34,444 nucleotides of DNA from Candidatus Kapaibacterium sp. (GTDB taxonomy: Bacteria; Bacteroidota; Ignavibacteria; Kapaibacteriales; UBA961): the NCBI GenBank assembly GCA_017302855.1, contig JAFLBY010000014.1:1-34444 (forward strand), given 5' to 3'. The notes beneath the pieces are model-generated. The model saw nothing but the letters and a program-made list of their open reading frames with translations. It searched no databases and had not been told where the DNA came from. The position numbers were made by a program, and so were the translations under genes. Shown here piece after piece: positions 16,078-25,252 of the stretch. Position 1 is the first letter of the stretch. Each line of letters begins with the position of its first letter.

Positions 16078-16145
16078 CAGCGATAACTGTTCCACAACTC
16101 TTACCCAACTCATACATGTCTGTTAATCAATTATGGTGATATGAT
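16071..16145 (+). repeat. left half of the dispersed repeat, copy F, with CCGCTAAC core
   Basis: CCGCTAAC (16071-16078), then aactcttacccaactcat resembling the left arm of D1/D2. The promoter core and right arm are missing, so the array ends here. The remaining bases up to 16236 show nothing recognisable. Confidence 0.55.
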
Positions 16146-16236
16146 ATTCCCAAGAAGCATAGCGCAGTTCATACAAGTGCGATTTTATAACACCTTAATT
16201 TTTTAACTGTGTATATTTGTGCCAATTATTGTCTTT

Positions 16237-17310
16237 TTATGTATGATGTATAATTTCTAAAAATGCTTGCTCTATTGCAATACTGTCTTGTTCATGGAAC
16301 CATCCCATGTGAGCCACACGAATAATATCATTTTCAAGATGTTTTTGCCCGCGAGCCACACGAATATTATGTTCTAATAATTTATTGGCAATTATATGTG
16401 CTTGTTGCGGCACAGCCAATGCCGTGAGTGCATTGCAAGGTGATTGAGAAAAAAGAGAAATATTGTTTTTCATAAAAAAGTCACGCAATCTTTGAGCTGT
16501 TTTTGCATGTCTTTCCCATACATTTTCCAATCCTTCTTGTTCAATCATCTGCAAAGCGGTATATGTGGCACGCACAAGTGTGACGGCGGGTGTCCACGGG
16601 GTTGTTCCTTTTATATATGCTTCCCTTGCTTTGCATAAATCAAAATATATACCCTTGGGCGATGATTTTTCTACTATGTCCCATGCTTTTTGGCTGAGTG
16701 CAATAAATGCTAAGCCGGGCGGTGACATAAGACCTTTTTGCGATGCAGTAATAAGCACATCAATTCCCCATTCATCCATACGACATTCATGAACTCCGAT
16801 GGCTGTAATGCCGTCAATACACACCAAAGCATTGCTATTTTGTCGAATAATAGGCAATAATTTTTGAATATCGGTAAGCGTGCCCGATGAAGTTTCGCAA
16901 TGAACAAGCCATATCATATCAAGGTCGGGATTATTGCGCAAAAACACTTCAATTTCTTCGGCATCGGGCGCTTTTCCCCATTCTGTTTTGTATGTACACA
17001 CGTCCATACCATAGCGTTCCATCAAAGTGCCCCATCGTTCTCCAAAACGACCATTGGCAATCGTTGCTCCTTTTTTGTGCTCACCGCATACATTCATCAC
17101 TGCTGCCTCTGCCGCACCAGTGCCCGATGACATTAATGTTATCACGGGCATAGATGTTAAAAATACCTTTTGCAATGATGTAGAAAACTCACGAAATATG
17201 GCGGTAAACTCCGCACTGCGATGATATATAATCGGTAATGCCGCCGCATCATAAACGGCAGGCGGTAAAGGTGTCGGTCCGGGTGTATAAAGTCTTTCAG
17301 ATTGCTGCAC
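16237..17310 (-). CDS. class V PLP aminotransferase (alanine-glyoxylate / serine-pyruvate family)
   Basis: 357 residues. The fold-type I class V signatures are in order: YTPGPTPLPPAV at the N-terminus, SSGTGAAEAAV (61-71), VHCETSSGTL (136-145), CIDGITAIG with PLP-binding Asp166, and TASQKGLMSPPG with Schiff-base Lys192. Such enzymes transfer the amino group of alanine or serine to glyoxylate or a related oxoacid; the exact substrates cannot be fixed from sequence, and relatives are sometimes misnamed soluble hydrogenase subunit. The start follows the stop of the upstream 1412-residue secreted protein by 12 bases, so they are probably on one transcript although no functional link is obvious. 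Confidence 0.9.
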   Translation of the reverse strand: MQQSERLYTPGPTPLPPAVYDAAALPIIYHRSAEFTAIFREFSTSLQKVFLTSMPVITLMSSGTGAAEAAVMNVCGEHKKGATIANGRFGERWGTLMERYGMDVCTYKTEWGKAPDAEEIEVFLRNNPDLDMIWLVHCETSSGTLTDIQKLLPIIRQNSNALVCIDGITAIGVHECRMDEWGIDVLITASQKGLMSPPGLAFIALSQKAWDIVEKSSPKGIYFDLCKAREAYIKGTTPWTPAVTLVRATYTALQMIEQEGLENVWERHAKTAQRLRDFFMKNNISLFSQSPCNALTALAVPQQAHIIANKLLEHNIRVARGQKHLENDIIRVAHMGWFHEQDSIAIEQAFLEIIHHT

Positions 17311-17322
17311 AAATATTCTGCA

Positions 17323-20300
17323 TTATTGAACAATACATTTTATTTTTTCTGATGAATAGACGGTTTGTACGGTGATAAAATATATTCCGGCAGGTAATGA
17401 ACCGGGAACCGTTATTTGTTGCGATGTCGTCTGTGCAGTAAGCCATGGCGTAAGCATTATTGACTCTCCCATCAAATCCGTGACCGTAAAGCGCACCGGC
17501 GATGTTCCTTGTTTACTTCTGTATTCAAGCACTATGGAACGACTATCCTGCACGGTTTGCACAGTAGTTTCAATATAACCCACAGGTACGGGTATTGCCA
17601 CAAGACATCCATACACTATTGTTAATGAACCGGTTACGCGTTCAGTATTGACGGGATGGCGCGAAAAAACTTGATATTGATGAATGCGCAAAGGTGTATT
17701 ATTTTCCACATTGGTTAATGTATATCCTTCCACAAAAAATAAAGTATCCTGAGCGTGTACATCACTGTCTTTATTATGCAAAGTAAGGCGAATAGTATCT
17801 TTATTGATGGTGTATGGAATATTTATTTTTTCTGTGCCTTCATAGCGAAAAACATTTCTTACATTGAGCGAACGATGATTAATAAGCAATATAATATTCA
17901 CGGAATCAATTTCGGCTTCGGCAATGGCACCTTGTTGCCACAATGGTAATTGGACTGTGGTTGCATAATTTTCCGTGTGTTTGCGCATGGAAACCGTATG
18001 GTTATATTGAACATTCGGGATGGTATAAGTCATTGGAATAATTGCACTATCCTTACATTCTGATTGCACTTTTATGGTCATTTCAGCATTATATGTTCCA
18101 ACAACCGTAGCATACCATGCAATACGTATAGTTTCGGAAGCACCCGCAGCTAAAATATAGGGCGGTGGGCGCATTCCTATAATTGTACAATTATTGCCCG
18201 TTAATGTAATATCTGTAATTTCTCTGTCAATAACCGATGAATTAGTAATAATAACCGAATCAAAGACTTGTCTGTCGAGTGCTCCTCTTGGCGTGATGAG
18301 CGGCGACGGTCTTACAGTAAATTCCGGTTGAATTATTTCGCCATTTATGGAAAATGTGCCTTGTGTGGGACATACCAATGTTTTATACATAATTATTTCA
18401 TCCCAAGAACCGAGAGCGGATTGATTCGGCATTAATACTATTTCCGCATTAGCAACAGATTGTGGAGGCACAATAACCGTATCATTTTGCAATGATACGC
18501 CTTTTACCGGTTTAGAACGCTGAAATATGACAGTATCTTGCAATAAACCGCTATTAGTAAATGGGATAATAAATGATTTTTCCGCAGCACATATTTCATG
18601 TCTGCCCATTGGTATTTCTTGTATTGCCGTGGATGTTTGTGCCTTAAAAAATGACGATGTTAAAGCCACAGTTTGCGCCGTAGATGAGCGCAAAGAACGT
18701 AATCTGATTTCACCACTGTGATTTTGTTCATTTGTGGGAAAATATTGCACTTTAATAAATAATTTCTGATCTCCGGCTAATATATATGGTAATGTCGGCG
18801 GATCAATCAAAGAAAAATCCGGCGCGCCTTTTATTAAAGCCAATTCCGTAATTGTATCAGCCACAGCACTTTCATTGGAAATAGTAAATGTGGAATGAGC
18901 AATAGAAGGTGTGCATCGCTGCGGAGTAAATAATATTTCATTTGTCGAAAGTCCTATACCCGTCAAAATTGATTGTAATACAATAGGAACACATCGTGCG
19001 CCGACACATTCTTTTGTTGCCACAAAACATACTTCACCACGATATGTCATTTCTGTGTTTGGATTTACTTCAACAGTTGCCACATAATCTTGCCCGGGTG
19101 CAAGTAATAATGGCTTAGGAATATTCACCAAATTCCAGTCAGGACGATTAGGGTTCAGCGTGGCATCGGTAATTTCCGCCACAGCCGTGCCGGCATTGCG
19201 AATTGTTACGGTGCGTTTCGTGATTTTTCCCACCATCACAGTACCTTTTATGGTATCGGGTTGTGCTTGCAACACCACATTTTTGCCTATACATGACACA
19301 GGAATACGTATAAAATCGCCACAGGGTTGGAAACGAATTTCTACCGTATCCACATTAAGTCCAATATTTTCAGGTTTAAAAATAACTGTTATTTTAGCAG
19401 AATCGGCATTAGCTAATTGTTGCGGGGCGGGAAAACCCTCACGCCACAGCACTCGCACTTTACCAAGTTTGGTCCCAATATATGTCATTGTTGCTTGAGT
19501 TGTGCCTAAATTGCGGACGGTAAAAGTCCCTGTTTTTTCTTCGCCTATACAAATTTCAGGTCCTGTAACAGCAGGAATATTCGTAGAAATAAGCGGTCCT
19601 GCAAAATGCGCATCCACTTCTACAGAAAATGCTGTTTTATTACCCCGTTTTGTTGTCGAGTCATTACAGTTTATTTGCAAAATGGCTTTGCTTATTTTTG
19701 TTGCCGATGTCACGGCATAGCGAATTTTCAGCCATCCCTTATGTTTGGGCTGAATAATAGTTGTTCTGTCACCCTGTTTATTCCAACCGAGAATAGAAAA
19801 ATTCTGCGGATCGGTCGTGGACATAGTCACACCATAAATTGTTAATGGTGCATTCCCTGTATTTTCAATAGGAATAGAATCGGTGAGCATGGCACTACAT
19901 TGGGCTTTCATGGCAAATTTATCGGGGTGCACCACAATCGGCGAAATGCCATAAGCGCGTGCATTAACGATAAATTCACAAGAATTTACGGTGAGCACAT
20001 AGCGTGCAGCAATCCAACCTGTATCCACAGGATTTACACCAACAAACAGGCGCTCAGTTGTTGATGGCTGAATAATCAATGGCAAGGGAGTAATAAAAGA
20101 AAATTCCGGCGTACCCAATGTTTTTTGTGCTTTTTTTACTTGAACACTTTGCAATAAACCATTAGTGACAGCAATAGATTTTTGCGATATTTTACCGCAT
20201 GGTGCTTTATCAAAAACAATAATTGAATCGAGAGACTGCGCTGTAATACTTTCTGCTTTACCGGTGAGCGGAATAGAAAATACTGTTGGTGGCGAGCCGA

Positions 20301-21561
20301 CGGAAATCGTCATTATTGCTTCACGCAAGCCAATATCTTTGGGAGTAAATTTGACAATGAGGCGCACACTGTCGCAACCATTAATAGTAAATGGCGGTAT
20401 TGGTTGATGAATACTGAAATCAGCCGCATGGGTACCTGCTATAGTGACGGTTGCCAATTCCGGATGAAAAGATTGAAGTTTCACAAATACAGTATCATAA
20501 CTCACCGATGGGAAACAACGGTCGCCGAAATGTAAAGCCGTTTTGGATGTAGAACGATAAGGGCTACGCAAACGATAGATAGCGCCGTCGGCGGCAATCC
20601 AGCCGGTGGTATCATCACTAAACCACACATCATCGCAACTTGCTTTTATGCCACAATTGCGCAAAGCCCAGCTTTGGCCGCCATCGGAAGTATAATAAGC
20701 CCGTGAACCAACACCCACAGCCCAACCGCGCTGCGCATCCAATAAAAATGTGCCGAACATTGCCCCGCCACTGCTGAAATTATTCCATGTTGTGCCATCA
20801 TCGGTGCTGAAACGCATCCCTCCTGCATTGCCTGCGCCCGAACATTCCGTGCCTGCGGTCGGGATTAAGTATGAATTGTTTACCTTCGTAAATTCCTCAT
20901 GCCATATAGCAGTACCTGTCGGCGATTTTACTGACCATGTCACGCCACCATTGCTTGTTTGCCAAAGATAACCGCTGCTCATTGCCCATCCCGCCCCTGT
21001 GGCAGAAGTAAGAAACACATCACTCATTCCGGAACGGTCAACTCTCGTGGTATCGCGAAAAGCATTCCATGTTGCTCCGCCATTGGTTGTCCTGTAAAAA
21101 CTTCTGATATTATCAACACCGCAGCCGCCGCCTATCACCATACCCGTATCGGCTGTCGGGAAATGTGTTCCCCATAATGAATTGCCAGCACTTGCAGGAG
21201 TAATGCTCGACCATGTTGCTCCGCCATCGGTGCTCTTAAAAATACCGGCATTGCCGGAAGTGTAACCAATAGAAGTATTTACAAAATGAATGCTTTCAAG
21301 GTGATCATTATTGGATGGTGAATATGGCACTGTTGTTCCTTGCCATGTTGCCCCACCGTCTGTGGTTCGTATCACATGACCTTTTGCACCACATACCCAG
21401 CCGAATTGCGGATTCGACGGCAAAAAGTACACATCTAACCATAAAGTGGCATGATAAGGCGGTTGTAACGGAACGGCTTCCCAACGCTGCCCCATAAGCA
21501 TAGTGCATGATCCTATTATTGCAAAAACAACAAAATAGACAAGTGGTCGAATATGTTTCAT
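17323..21561 (-). CDS. large secreted protein: Asp-box propeller, choice-of-anchor-D repeats, T9SS sorting domain
   Basis: 1412 residues. A signal peptide (about residues 1-24) is followed by a BNR/YCF48-like propeller with about seven Asp-boxes (TTDGGATW, STDGGATW, TTNGGATW, STDDGTTW, TSDGGQSW) up to about residue 330. Residues about 340-1180 are tandem immunoglobulin-like modules of the choice-of-anchor-D/ASPM-SPD2-Hydin type, each with phrases such as PFTINGCDSVRLIVKFTP or FTVRNLGTTQATMTYIGT. The last 75 residues (VTDLMGESIMLTPW, LPAGIYFITVQT, ending KIKCIVQ) match a type A sorting domain of the type 9 secretion system, so it is likely exported through the outer membrane and attached to or shed from the surface. 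Its role may be adhesive or structural; no enzyme motif is visible. Confidence 0.9.
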   Translation of the reverse strand: MKHIRPLVYFVVFAIIGSCTMLMGQRWEAVPLQPPYHATLWLDVYFLPSNPQFGWVCGAKGHVIRTTDGGATWQGTTVPYSPSNNDHLESIHFVNTSIGYTSGNAGIFKSTDGGATWSSITPASAGNSLWGTHFPTADTGMVIGGGCGVDNIRSFYRTTNGGATWNAFRDTTRVDRSGMSDVFLTSATGAGWAMSSGYLWQTSNGGVTWSVKSPTGTAIWHEEFTKVNNSYLIPTAGTECSGAGNAGGMRFSTDDGTTWNNFSSGGAMFGTFLLDAQRGWAVGVGSRAYYTSDGGQSWALRNCGIKASCDDVWFSDDTTGWIAADGAIYRLRSPYRSTSKTALHFGDRCFPSVSYDTVFVKLQSFHPELATVTIAGTHAADFSIHQPIPPFTINGCDSVRLIVKFTPKDIGLREAIMTISVGSPPTVFSIPLTGKAESITAQSLDSIIVFDKAPCGKISQKSIAVTNGLLQSVQVKKAQKTLGTPEFSFITPLPLIIQPSTTERLFVGVNPVDTGWIAARYVLTVNSCEFIVNARAYGISPIVVHPDKFAMKAQCSAMLTDSIPIENTGNAPLTIYGVTMSTTDPQNFSILGWNKQGDRTTIIQPKHKGWLKIRYAVTSATKISKAILQINCNDSTTKRGNKTAFSVEVDAHFAGPLISTNIPAVTGPEICIGEEKTGTFTVRNLGTTQATMTYIGTKLGKVRVLWREGFPAPQQLANADSAKITVIFKPENIGLNVDTVEIRFQPCGDFIRIPVSCIGKNVVLQAQPDTIKGTVMVGKITKRTVTIRNAGTAVAEITDATLNPNRPDWNLVNIPKPLLLAPGQDYVATVEVNPNTEMTYRGEVCFVATKECVGARCVPIVLQSILTGIGLSTNEILFTPQRCTPSIAHSTFTISNESAVADTITELALIKGAPDFSLIDPPTLPYILAGDQKLFIKVQYFPTNEQNHSGEIRLRSLRSSTAQTVALTSSFFKAQTSTAIQEIPMGRHEICAAEKSFIIPFTNSGLLQDTVIFQRSKPVKGVSLQNDTVIVPPQSVANAEIVLMPNQSALGSWDEIIMYKTLVCPTQGTFSINGEIIQPEFTVRPSPLITPRGALDRQVFDSVIITNSSVIDREITDITLTGNNCTIIGMRPPPYILAAGASETIRIAWYATVVGTYNAEMTIKVQSECKDSAIIPMTYTIPNVQYNHTVSMRKHTENYATTVQLPLWQQGAIAEAEIDSVNIILLINHRSLNVRNVFRYEGTEKINIPYTINKDTIRLTLHNKDSDVHAQDTLFFVEGYTLTNVENNTPLRIHQYQVFSRHPVNTERVTGSLTIVYGCLVAIPVPVGYIETTVQTVQDSRSIVLEYRSKQGTSPVRFTVTDLMGESIMLTPWLTAQTTSQQITVPGSLPAGIYFITVQTVYSSEKIKCIVQ

Positions 21562-22277
21562 AAGCTCAAACCCTACTTTATATGGTTATATCAAGTGCTA
21601 TTTACTGAAAAGAATTGGCATTTCCAATACTTCCACAAAAAAAAATTGATATGAATGCAATGATGAGTACAAGTAATGAGTGCTTTTTGGTCAAAAATGT
21701 ATCAGTGTGAGCATTGATTTTTTTACCAAAGTTGAGCATATTACGATTTCATGTTTATGAACATTCCCCGCTATCAGAATAGTTGTTCATTCTAAAAAGA
21801 GGGTGGTGTGACTATGGCTTCTACCTTAGCTTATCACTCAAGCTCAAAAAGAAATCCGTACTATTTTTATCCTCAAAACGGCTATATTTACAAGCCGTCC
21901 CATTCTATGAATTCGATAGTAAAAAAATATCATGTTGTTCCGACAAAAAATGAAATAATAAGTGCCTGTATTGAAAGAATTTCCTCAATCCGACAATTCA
22001 TGTCATAATGGTATGCCCATTATTTGAAAAAGTTTTGCTAAGTTGCAGATAGTATAGTGCGAAGCCACGGTTCAATGATAGAGTATGATATACACTGATT
22101 GGATATTGGATGTTATAGTGGATAGAAGAATAGTAAAGAGCCGCGCCTACCGTGTACTGATTCCATGTTTCTATTGTTACAAGGAAAGATTGCCAAGATT
22201 CATAAGAATAGTACAAAAAACAATCTTTCATATATGCAAAACCAAGTTCTTCAACACTAATCCAAAGGAATAAAACT
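21562..22277. other. 716-base AT-rich gap without convincing gene
   Basis: It lies between the divergent 1412-residue gene and the lipoprotein gene, so it must contain both upstream regions. One plus-strand frame of 66 codons (21808-22008) starts with ATG but its product has no recognisable motif and no clear promoter; a minus-strand frame at its right edge mostly overlaps the lipoprotein gene. No dispersed-repeat copy, hairpin terminator or tRNA is seen. Confidence 0.4.
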
Positions 22278-22823
22278 ATGAAAAACATTAGTGCAATCCT
22301 CATTGTGTTCATCAGTATTCTTGCTCTGAACGCTTGTAATAATACTCCCGCATCCGTGATGGAAGATACATGGGTTGAAATTAAAGACACGACGCATTTG
22401 CCGGACATAGACATTTTAGATGGATATTGGGAAGAATTTAGAGGTATTATTGTCCGTAACAGTGAAGAATATAGTAGCATACCGAAACGAATTATAGATA
22501 CAACATATAGTAAAAATGTTTTCACGGGAACCTTGCCCGAAGCACCGGACTTTGCATCATATAGTTACCTTGCTTATACTTTTTTTGAAGTTGATATAAT
22601 TAAACATCCTCGATATAATCGTGCACCGCAGGTAAAATTGAGAAGGGTTTTAAGAAATGATAGTCAGAAAAAAATTCGCTATGAATTAGATGTTATGCAT
22701 GATCCTATTTTTGCATACCCTTTTGCTTTACAAGTGGTGCATCGGCAAAACTGGATTCGTATTCCGAAAGTACCGATTGATTATTCTTTTGAAATTGATA
22801 TTCTACTCATCCCATTCGACTAA
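22278..22823 (+). CDS. lipoprotein of unknown function
   Basis: 181 residues with a good lipobox (MKNISAILIVFISILALNAC, Cys20). The mature part is polar and probably beta-rich (RGIIVRNSEEYSSIPKRIID, YSYLAYTFFEVDIIKHPRYN) and ends with aromatic and hydrophobic strands (FEIDILLIPFD). No named family is recognised. An A/G-rich segment (ccaaaggaataaaact) precedes the ATG. The 3' part of its downstream spacer already resembles the spacers of the following tandem array, so it may be co-transcribed with those genes and act with them at the envelope. Confidence 0.7.
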   Translation: MKNISAILIVFISILALNACNNTPASVMEDTWVEIKDTTHLPDIDILDGYWEEFRGIIVRNSEEYSSIPKRIIDTTYSKNVFTGTLPEAPDFASYSYLAYTFFEVDIIKHPRYNRAPQVKLRRVLRNDSQKKIRYELDVMHDPIFAYPFALQVVHRQNWIRIPKVPIDYSFEIDILLIPFD

Positions 22824-22889
22824 TAGTATGAAAAAAGAATATTGATGAGATAAATACAAAATAAACGTTTCACTATACTCTTAACTTGC

Positions 22890-23402
22890 ATGAAATTACT
22901 CTTTAGCATATTCTTTTTTTGTATTATGACATTGCCATGTCTTGCACAGGATTCGCTGAAAGCAGCATCAACTCTTTCATTCAAGCCATTAGTCGGTCTG
23001 GGGCTGCTTAATGGCGCAAGAGCAGGATTGCAAGTTCAATACAATGATATTATTGCAATTGAAGGTGGTGTGGGGATATTTATTCTTTCATTTCATGCAC
23101 TTTTTGCTCATGATTTTAAGAATGTGTATTGGCAACCTTCACATGGAATAATTGTGACACCTTTGGAAGATAAAAGACTTTCATTTTATCAATATACTAC
23201 ATATTATAAATTTAGCATTTTTAGCACGATAGAAAAATTTAGACCATTTATTCAGGTTGGAGTGGGGTGGTTAATTTCCATAGGAAAAAGCTCAAATCTT
23301 CGTATTTCTAGTGGAGTCGGTGGTAATGATTTATTGCCAATCTCACCAATTCTAACATTAGATTTTACTGTAATCTTCGACGGTGTTAATGTTCGTTTAT
23401 AA
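22890..23402 (+). CDS. tandem paralog 1: small exported, probably outer-membrane protein
   Basis: 170 residues. Signal peptide MKLLFSIFFFCIMTLPCLAQ. The block FKPLVGLGLLNGARAGLQVQ plus YNDIIAIEGGVGI (about 31-63) is nearly invariant in copies 1-4; the end (LTLDFTVIFDGVNVRL) is likewise constant. Alternating hydrophobic strands, glycine-rich turns and a terminal aromatic strand suggest a small beta-barrel or beta-sandwich in the outer membrane or periplasm. The centre (about 64-150) most resembles paralog 4 (HGIIVTPLEDKRLSF, EKFRPFIQVGVGWLISIGK). Function unknown. Confidence 0.8.
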   Translation: MKLLFSIFFFCIMTLPCLAQDSLKAASTLSFKPLVGLGLLNGARAGLQVQYNDIIAIEGGVGIFILSFHALFAHDFKNVYWQPSHGIIVTPLEDKRLSFYQYTTYYKFSIFSTIEKFRPFIQVGVGWLISIGKSSNLRISSGVGGNDLLPISPILTLDFTVIFDGVNVRL

Positions 23403-23500
23403 TAATGTAGAAAAGCATAAACTAAGTATGAACTCATAAAAAAAATTCTAATAATAACAAGATAAAACAAAATAAATGTTCACCTATACTCTCTATTTGC

Positions 23501-23977
23501 ATGAAATTACTCTTTAGCATATTCTTTTTTTGTGTTATGACATTGCCATGCTTTGCACAGGATTCGCTGAAAACAGCATCAACTCTTTCGTTCAAACCAT
23601 TAGTAGGTCTGGGTCTGCTTAATGGTGCAAGAGCAGGATTGCAAGTTCAATACAATGATATTATTGCAATTGAAGGTGGTGTGGGGATATTGAATAGGAG
23701 TATGTTTTCATACGGGGTTATCTTATCACCATTTGATGAAAACCGTCTTTCTTTTTTTTATTATAAGGGACATCATTATTATCAATTTTTTGACACTTTT
23801 GATGATAGCTATCAACAAATTGGAATGGGGTGGTTAATATCAGTTGGTGATACAGAAAAATTACGTGTATCTTTAGGTTCACAAACCGTTGATATAGAGA
23901 AAATTCTGTTCTTAGGTAAATTGTTATTAACATTAGATTTTACTGTAACATTCGACGGTGTTAAACTTCATTTGTAA
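23501..23977 (+). CDS. tandem paralog 2
   Basis: 158 residues with the shared signal peptide and the shared block up to about residue 63, differing from paralog 1 in only a few residues there. The centre is its own (LNRSMFSYGVILSPFDENRL, YYKGHHYYQFFDTFDDSYQQ) and the end returns to the common LTLDFTVTFDGVKLHL. The abrupt switch from near-identity to divergence around codon 64 suggests recombination or gene conversion rather than uniform drift. Confidence 0.8.
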   Translation: MKLLFSIFFFCVMTLPCFAQDSLKTASTLSFKPLVGLGLLNGARAGLQVQYNDIIAIEGGVGILNRSMFSYGVILSPFDENRLSFFYYKGHHYYQFFDTFDDSYQQIGMGWLISVGDTEKLRVSLGSQTVDIEKILFLGKLLLTLDFTVTFDGVKLHL

Positions 23978-24075
23978 TAATGTAGAAAAGCATAAACTAA
24001 GTATGAACTCATAAAAAAAATTCTAATAATAACAAGATAATACAAAATGAATATTCAACAATACTCTCTATTTGC

Positions 24076-24552
24076 ATGAAAGTACTCTTTAACATATTCT
24101 TTTTTTGTGTAATGGCATTGCCATGCTTTGCACAGGATTCGCTGAAAACAGCATCAACTCTTTCCTTCAAACCCTTACTTGGTTTGGGATTAATAAATGG
24201 AGCAAGAGGAGGATTACAAATTCAATATAACGATTTTATTGCCATTGAAAGTGGGTTAGGAATAATTGGTAAAAGTACTCTATCATACGGAGTTATAATA
24301 ACACCATTTGGTGAAAAAAGTCTATCATTTCATCTTTATGATACTTATTATTACAATGGTATGCTACAAACTTTGGCGAATGGGTTTTCCCAATTTGGCA
24401 TTGGATGGACATTTACCCTTGGTTACATAAAGAAATTACGTATATCCATAGGGCTAGGAAATTTTACAATTCCTCAAGAATGGCATCCTGGTCAACTAAT
24501 GCTAGCATTAGATTTTACTGTAATCTTCGACGGTGTTAATATTCGTTTGTAA
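24076..24552 (+). CDS. tandem paralog 3
   Basis: 158 residues. It is the most diverged of copies 1-4 in the constant block (MKVLFNIFFFCVMALPCFAQ, FKPLLGLGLINGARGGLQIQ) and shares the SYGVIITPFGEKSLSF style of centre with paralog 2, then LANGFSQFGIGWTFTLGYIK. The end is the common ALDFTVIFDGVNIRL. Same predicted export and beta-rich fold as its neighbours. Confidence 0.8.
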   Translation: MKVLFNIFFFCVMALPCFAQDSLKTASTLSFKPLLGLGLINGARGGLQIQYNDFIAIESGLGIIGKSTLSYGVIITPFGEKSLSFHLYDTYYYNGMLQTLANGFSQFGIGWTFTLGYIKKLRISIGLGNFTIPQEWHPGQLMLALDFTVIFDGVNIRL

Positions 24553-24651
24553 TAATGTAGAAAAGCATAAACTAAGTATGAATTCATAAAAAAATTCTAA
24601 TAATAACAAGATAATACAAAATAAATGTTCACCTATACTCTCTCCATTTGC

Positions 24652-25155
24652 ATGAAATTACTCTTTAGCATATTCTTTTTTTGTGTTATGACATTGCCAT
24701 GTCTTGCGCAGGATTCGCTGAAAACGGCATCAACTCTTTCATTCAAACCATTAGTCGGTCTGGGTCTGCTTAATGGTGCAAGAGGAGGATTGCAAATTCA
24801 ATACAATGATATTATTGCTATTGAAGGTGGGGCGGGGATATCTGTCTTTTCATTTAAGCACATTCTTGCTCAGGAGTTTACAAAGTTGAATTGGCTAATT
24901 TCTCATGGAATAATTGTGACACCACTTGAAGACAAACGACTTTCATTTCATCAATACATTACATACTATAGATTTATTCTTACAGAAAAATTTAGACCAT
25001 TTATTCAAGTTGGATTGGGATGGTTAATATCCATAGGGAAAATCTCAAATCTTCGTATTTCTAGCGGAATCGGTGGTAATGATTTACTGCCAATTTCACC
25101 AATTCTAACTTTAGATTTTACTGTAATCTTCGACGGTGTTAATGTTCGTTTATAA
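24652..25155 (+). CDS. tandem paralog 4
   Basis: 167 residues from ATG 24652; an upstream ATG at 24625 lies in the conserved spacer and is not used in the other copies. It is the closest relative of paralog 1 along its whole length (HGIIVTPLEDKRLSFHQYIT, EKFRPFIQVGLGWLISIGK, RISSGIGGNDLLPISPI), so those two represent one central type while paralogs 2 and 3 carry another. Confidence 0.8.
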   Translation: MKLLFSIFFFCVMTLPCLAQDSLKTASTLSFKPLVGLGLLNGARGGLQIQYNDIIAIEGGAGISVFSFKHILAQEFTKLNWLISHGIIVTPLEDKRLSFHQYITYYRFILTEKFRPFIQVGLGWLISIGKISNLRISSGIGGNDLLPISPILTLDFTVIFDGVNVRL

Positions 25156-25252
25156 TAATGTAGAAAAGCATAAACTAAGTATGAACTCATAAAAAAATTC
25201 TAATAATAACAAGATAATACAAAATAAACGTTCCACTATACTCTTAACTTGC

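Noticed and set aside
21808-22008. 66-codon frame in the large gap
   Set aside because: Starts with ATG but has no recognisable motif, no upstream promoter of the local type and no partner gene; kept only as a remark on the gap.
21998-22525. 175-codon minus-strand frame
   Set aside because: Mostly antisense to the lipoprotein gene at 22278, which has a signal peptide and a normal start.
22823-25252. Regular spacers considered as a CRISPR-like array
   Set aside because: The repeated units are genes of about 500 bases with 98-base spacers; no short repeat-spacer periodicity and no cas gene.
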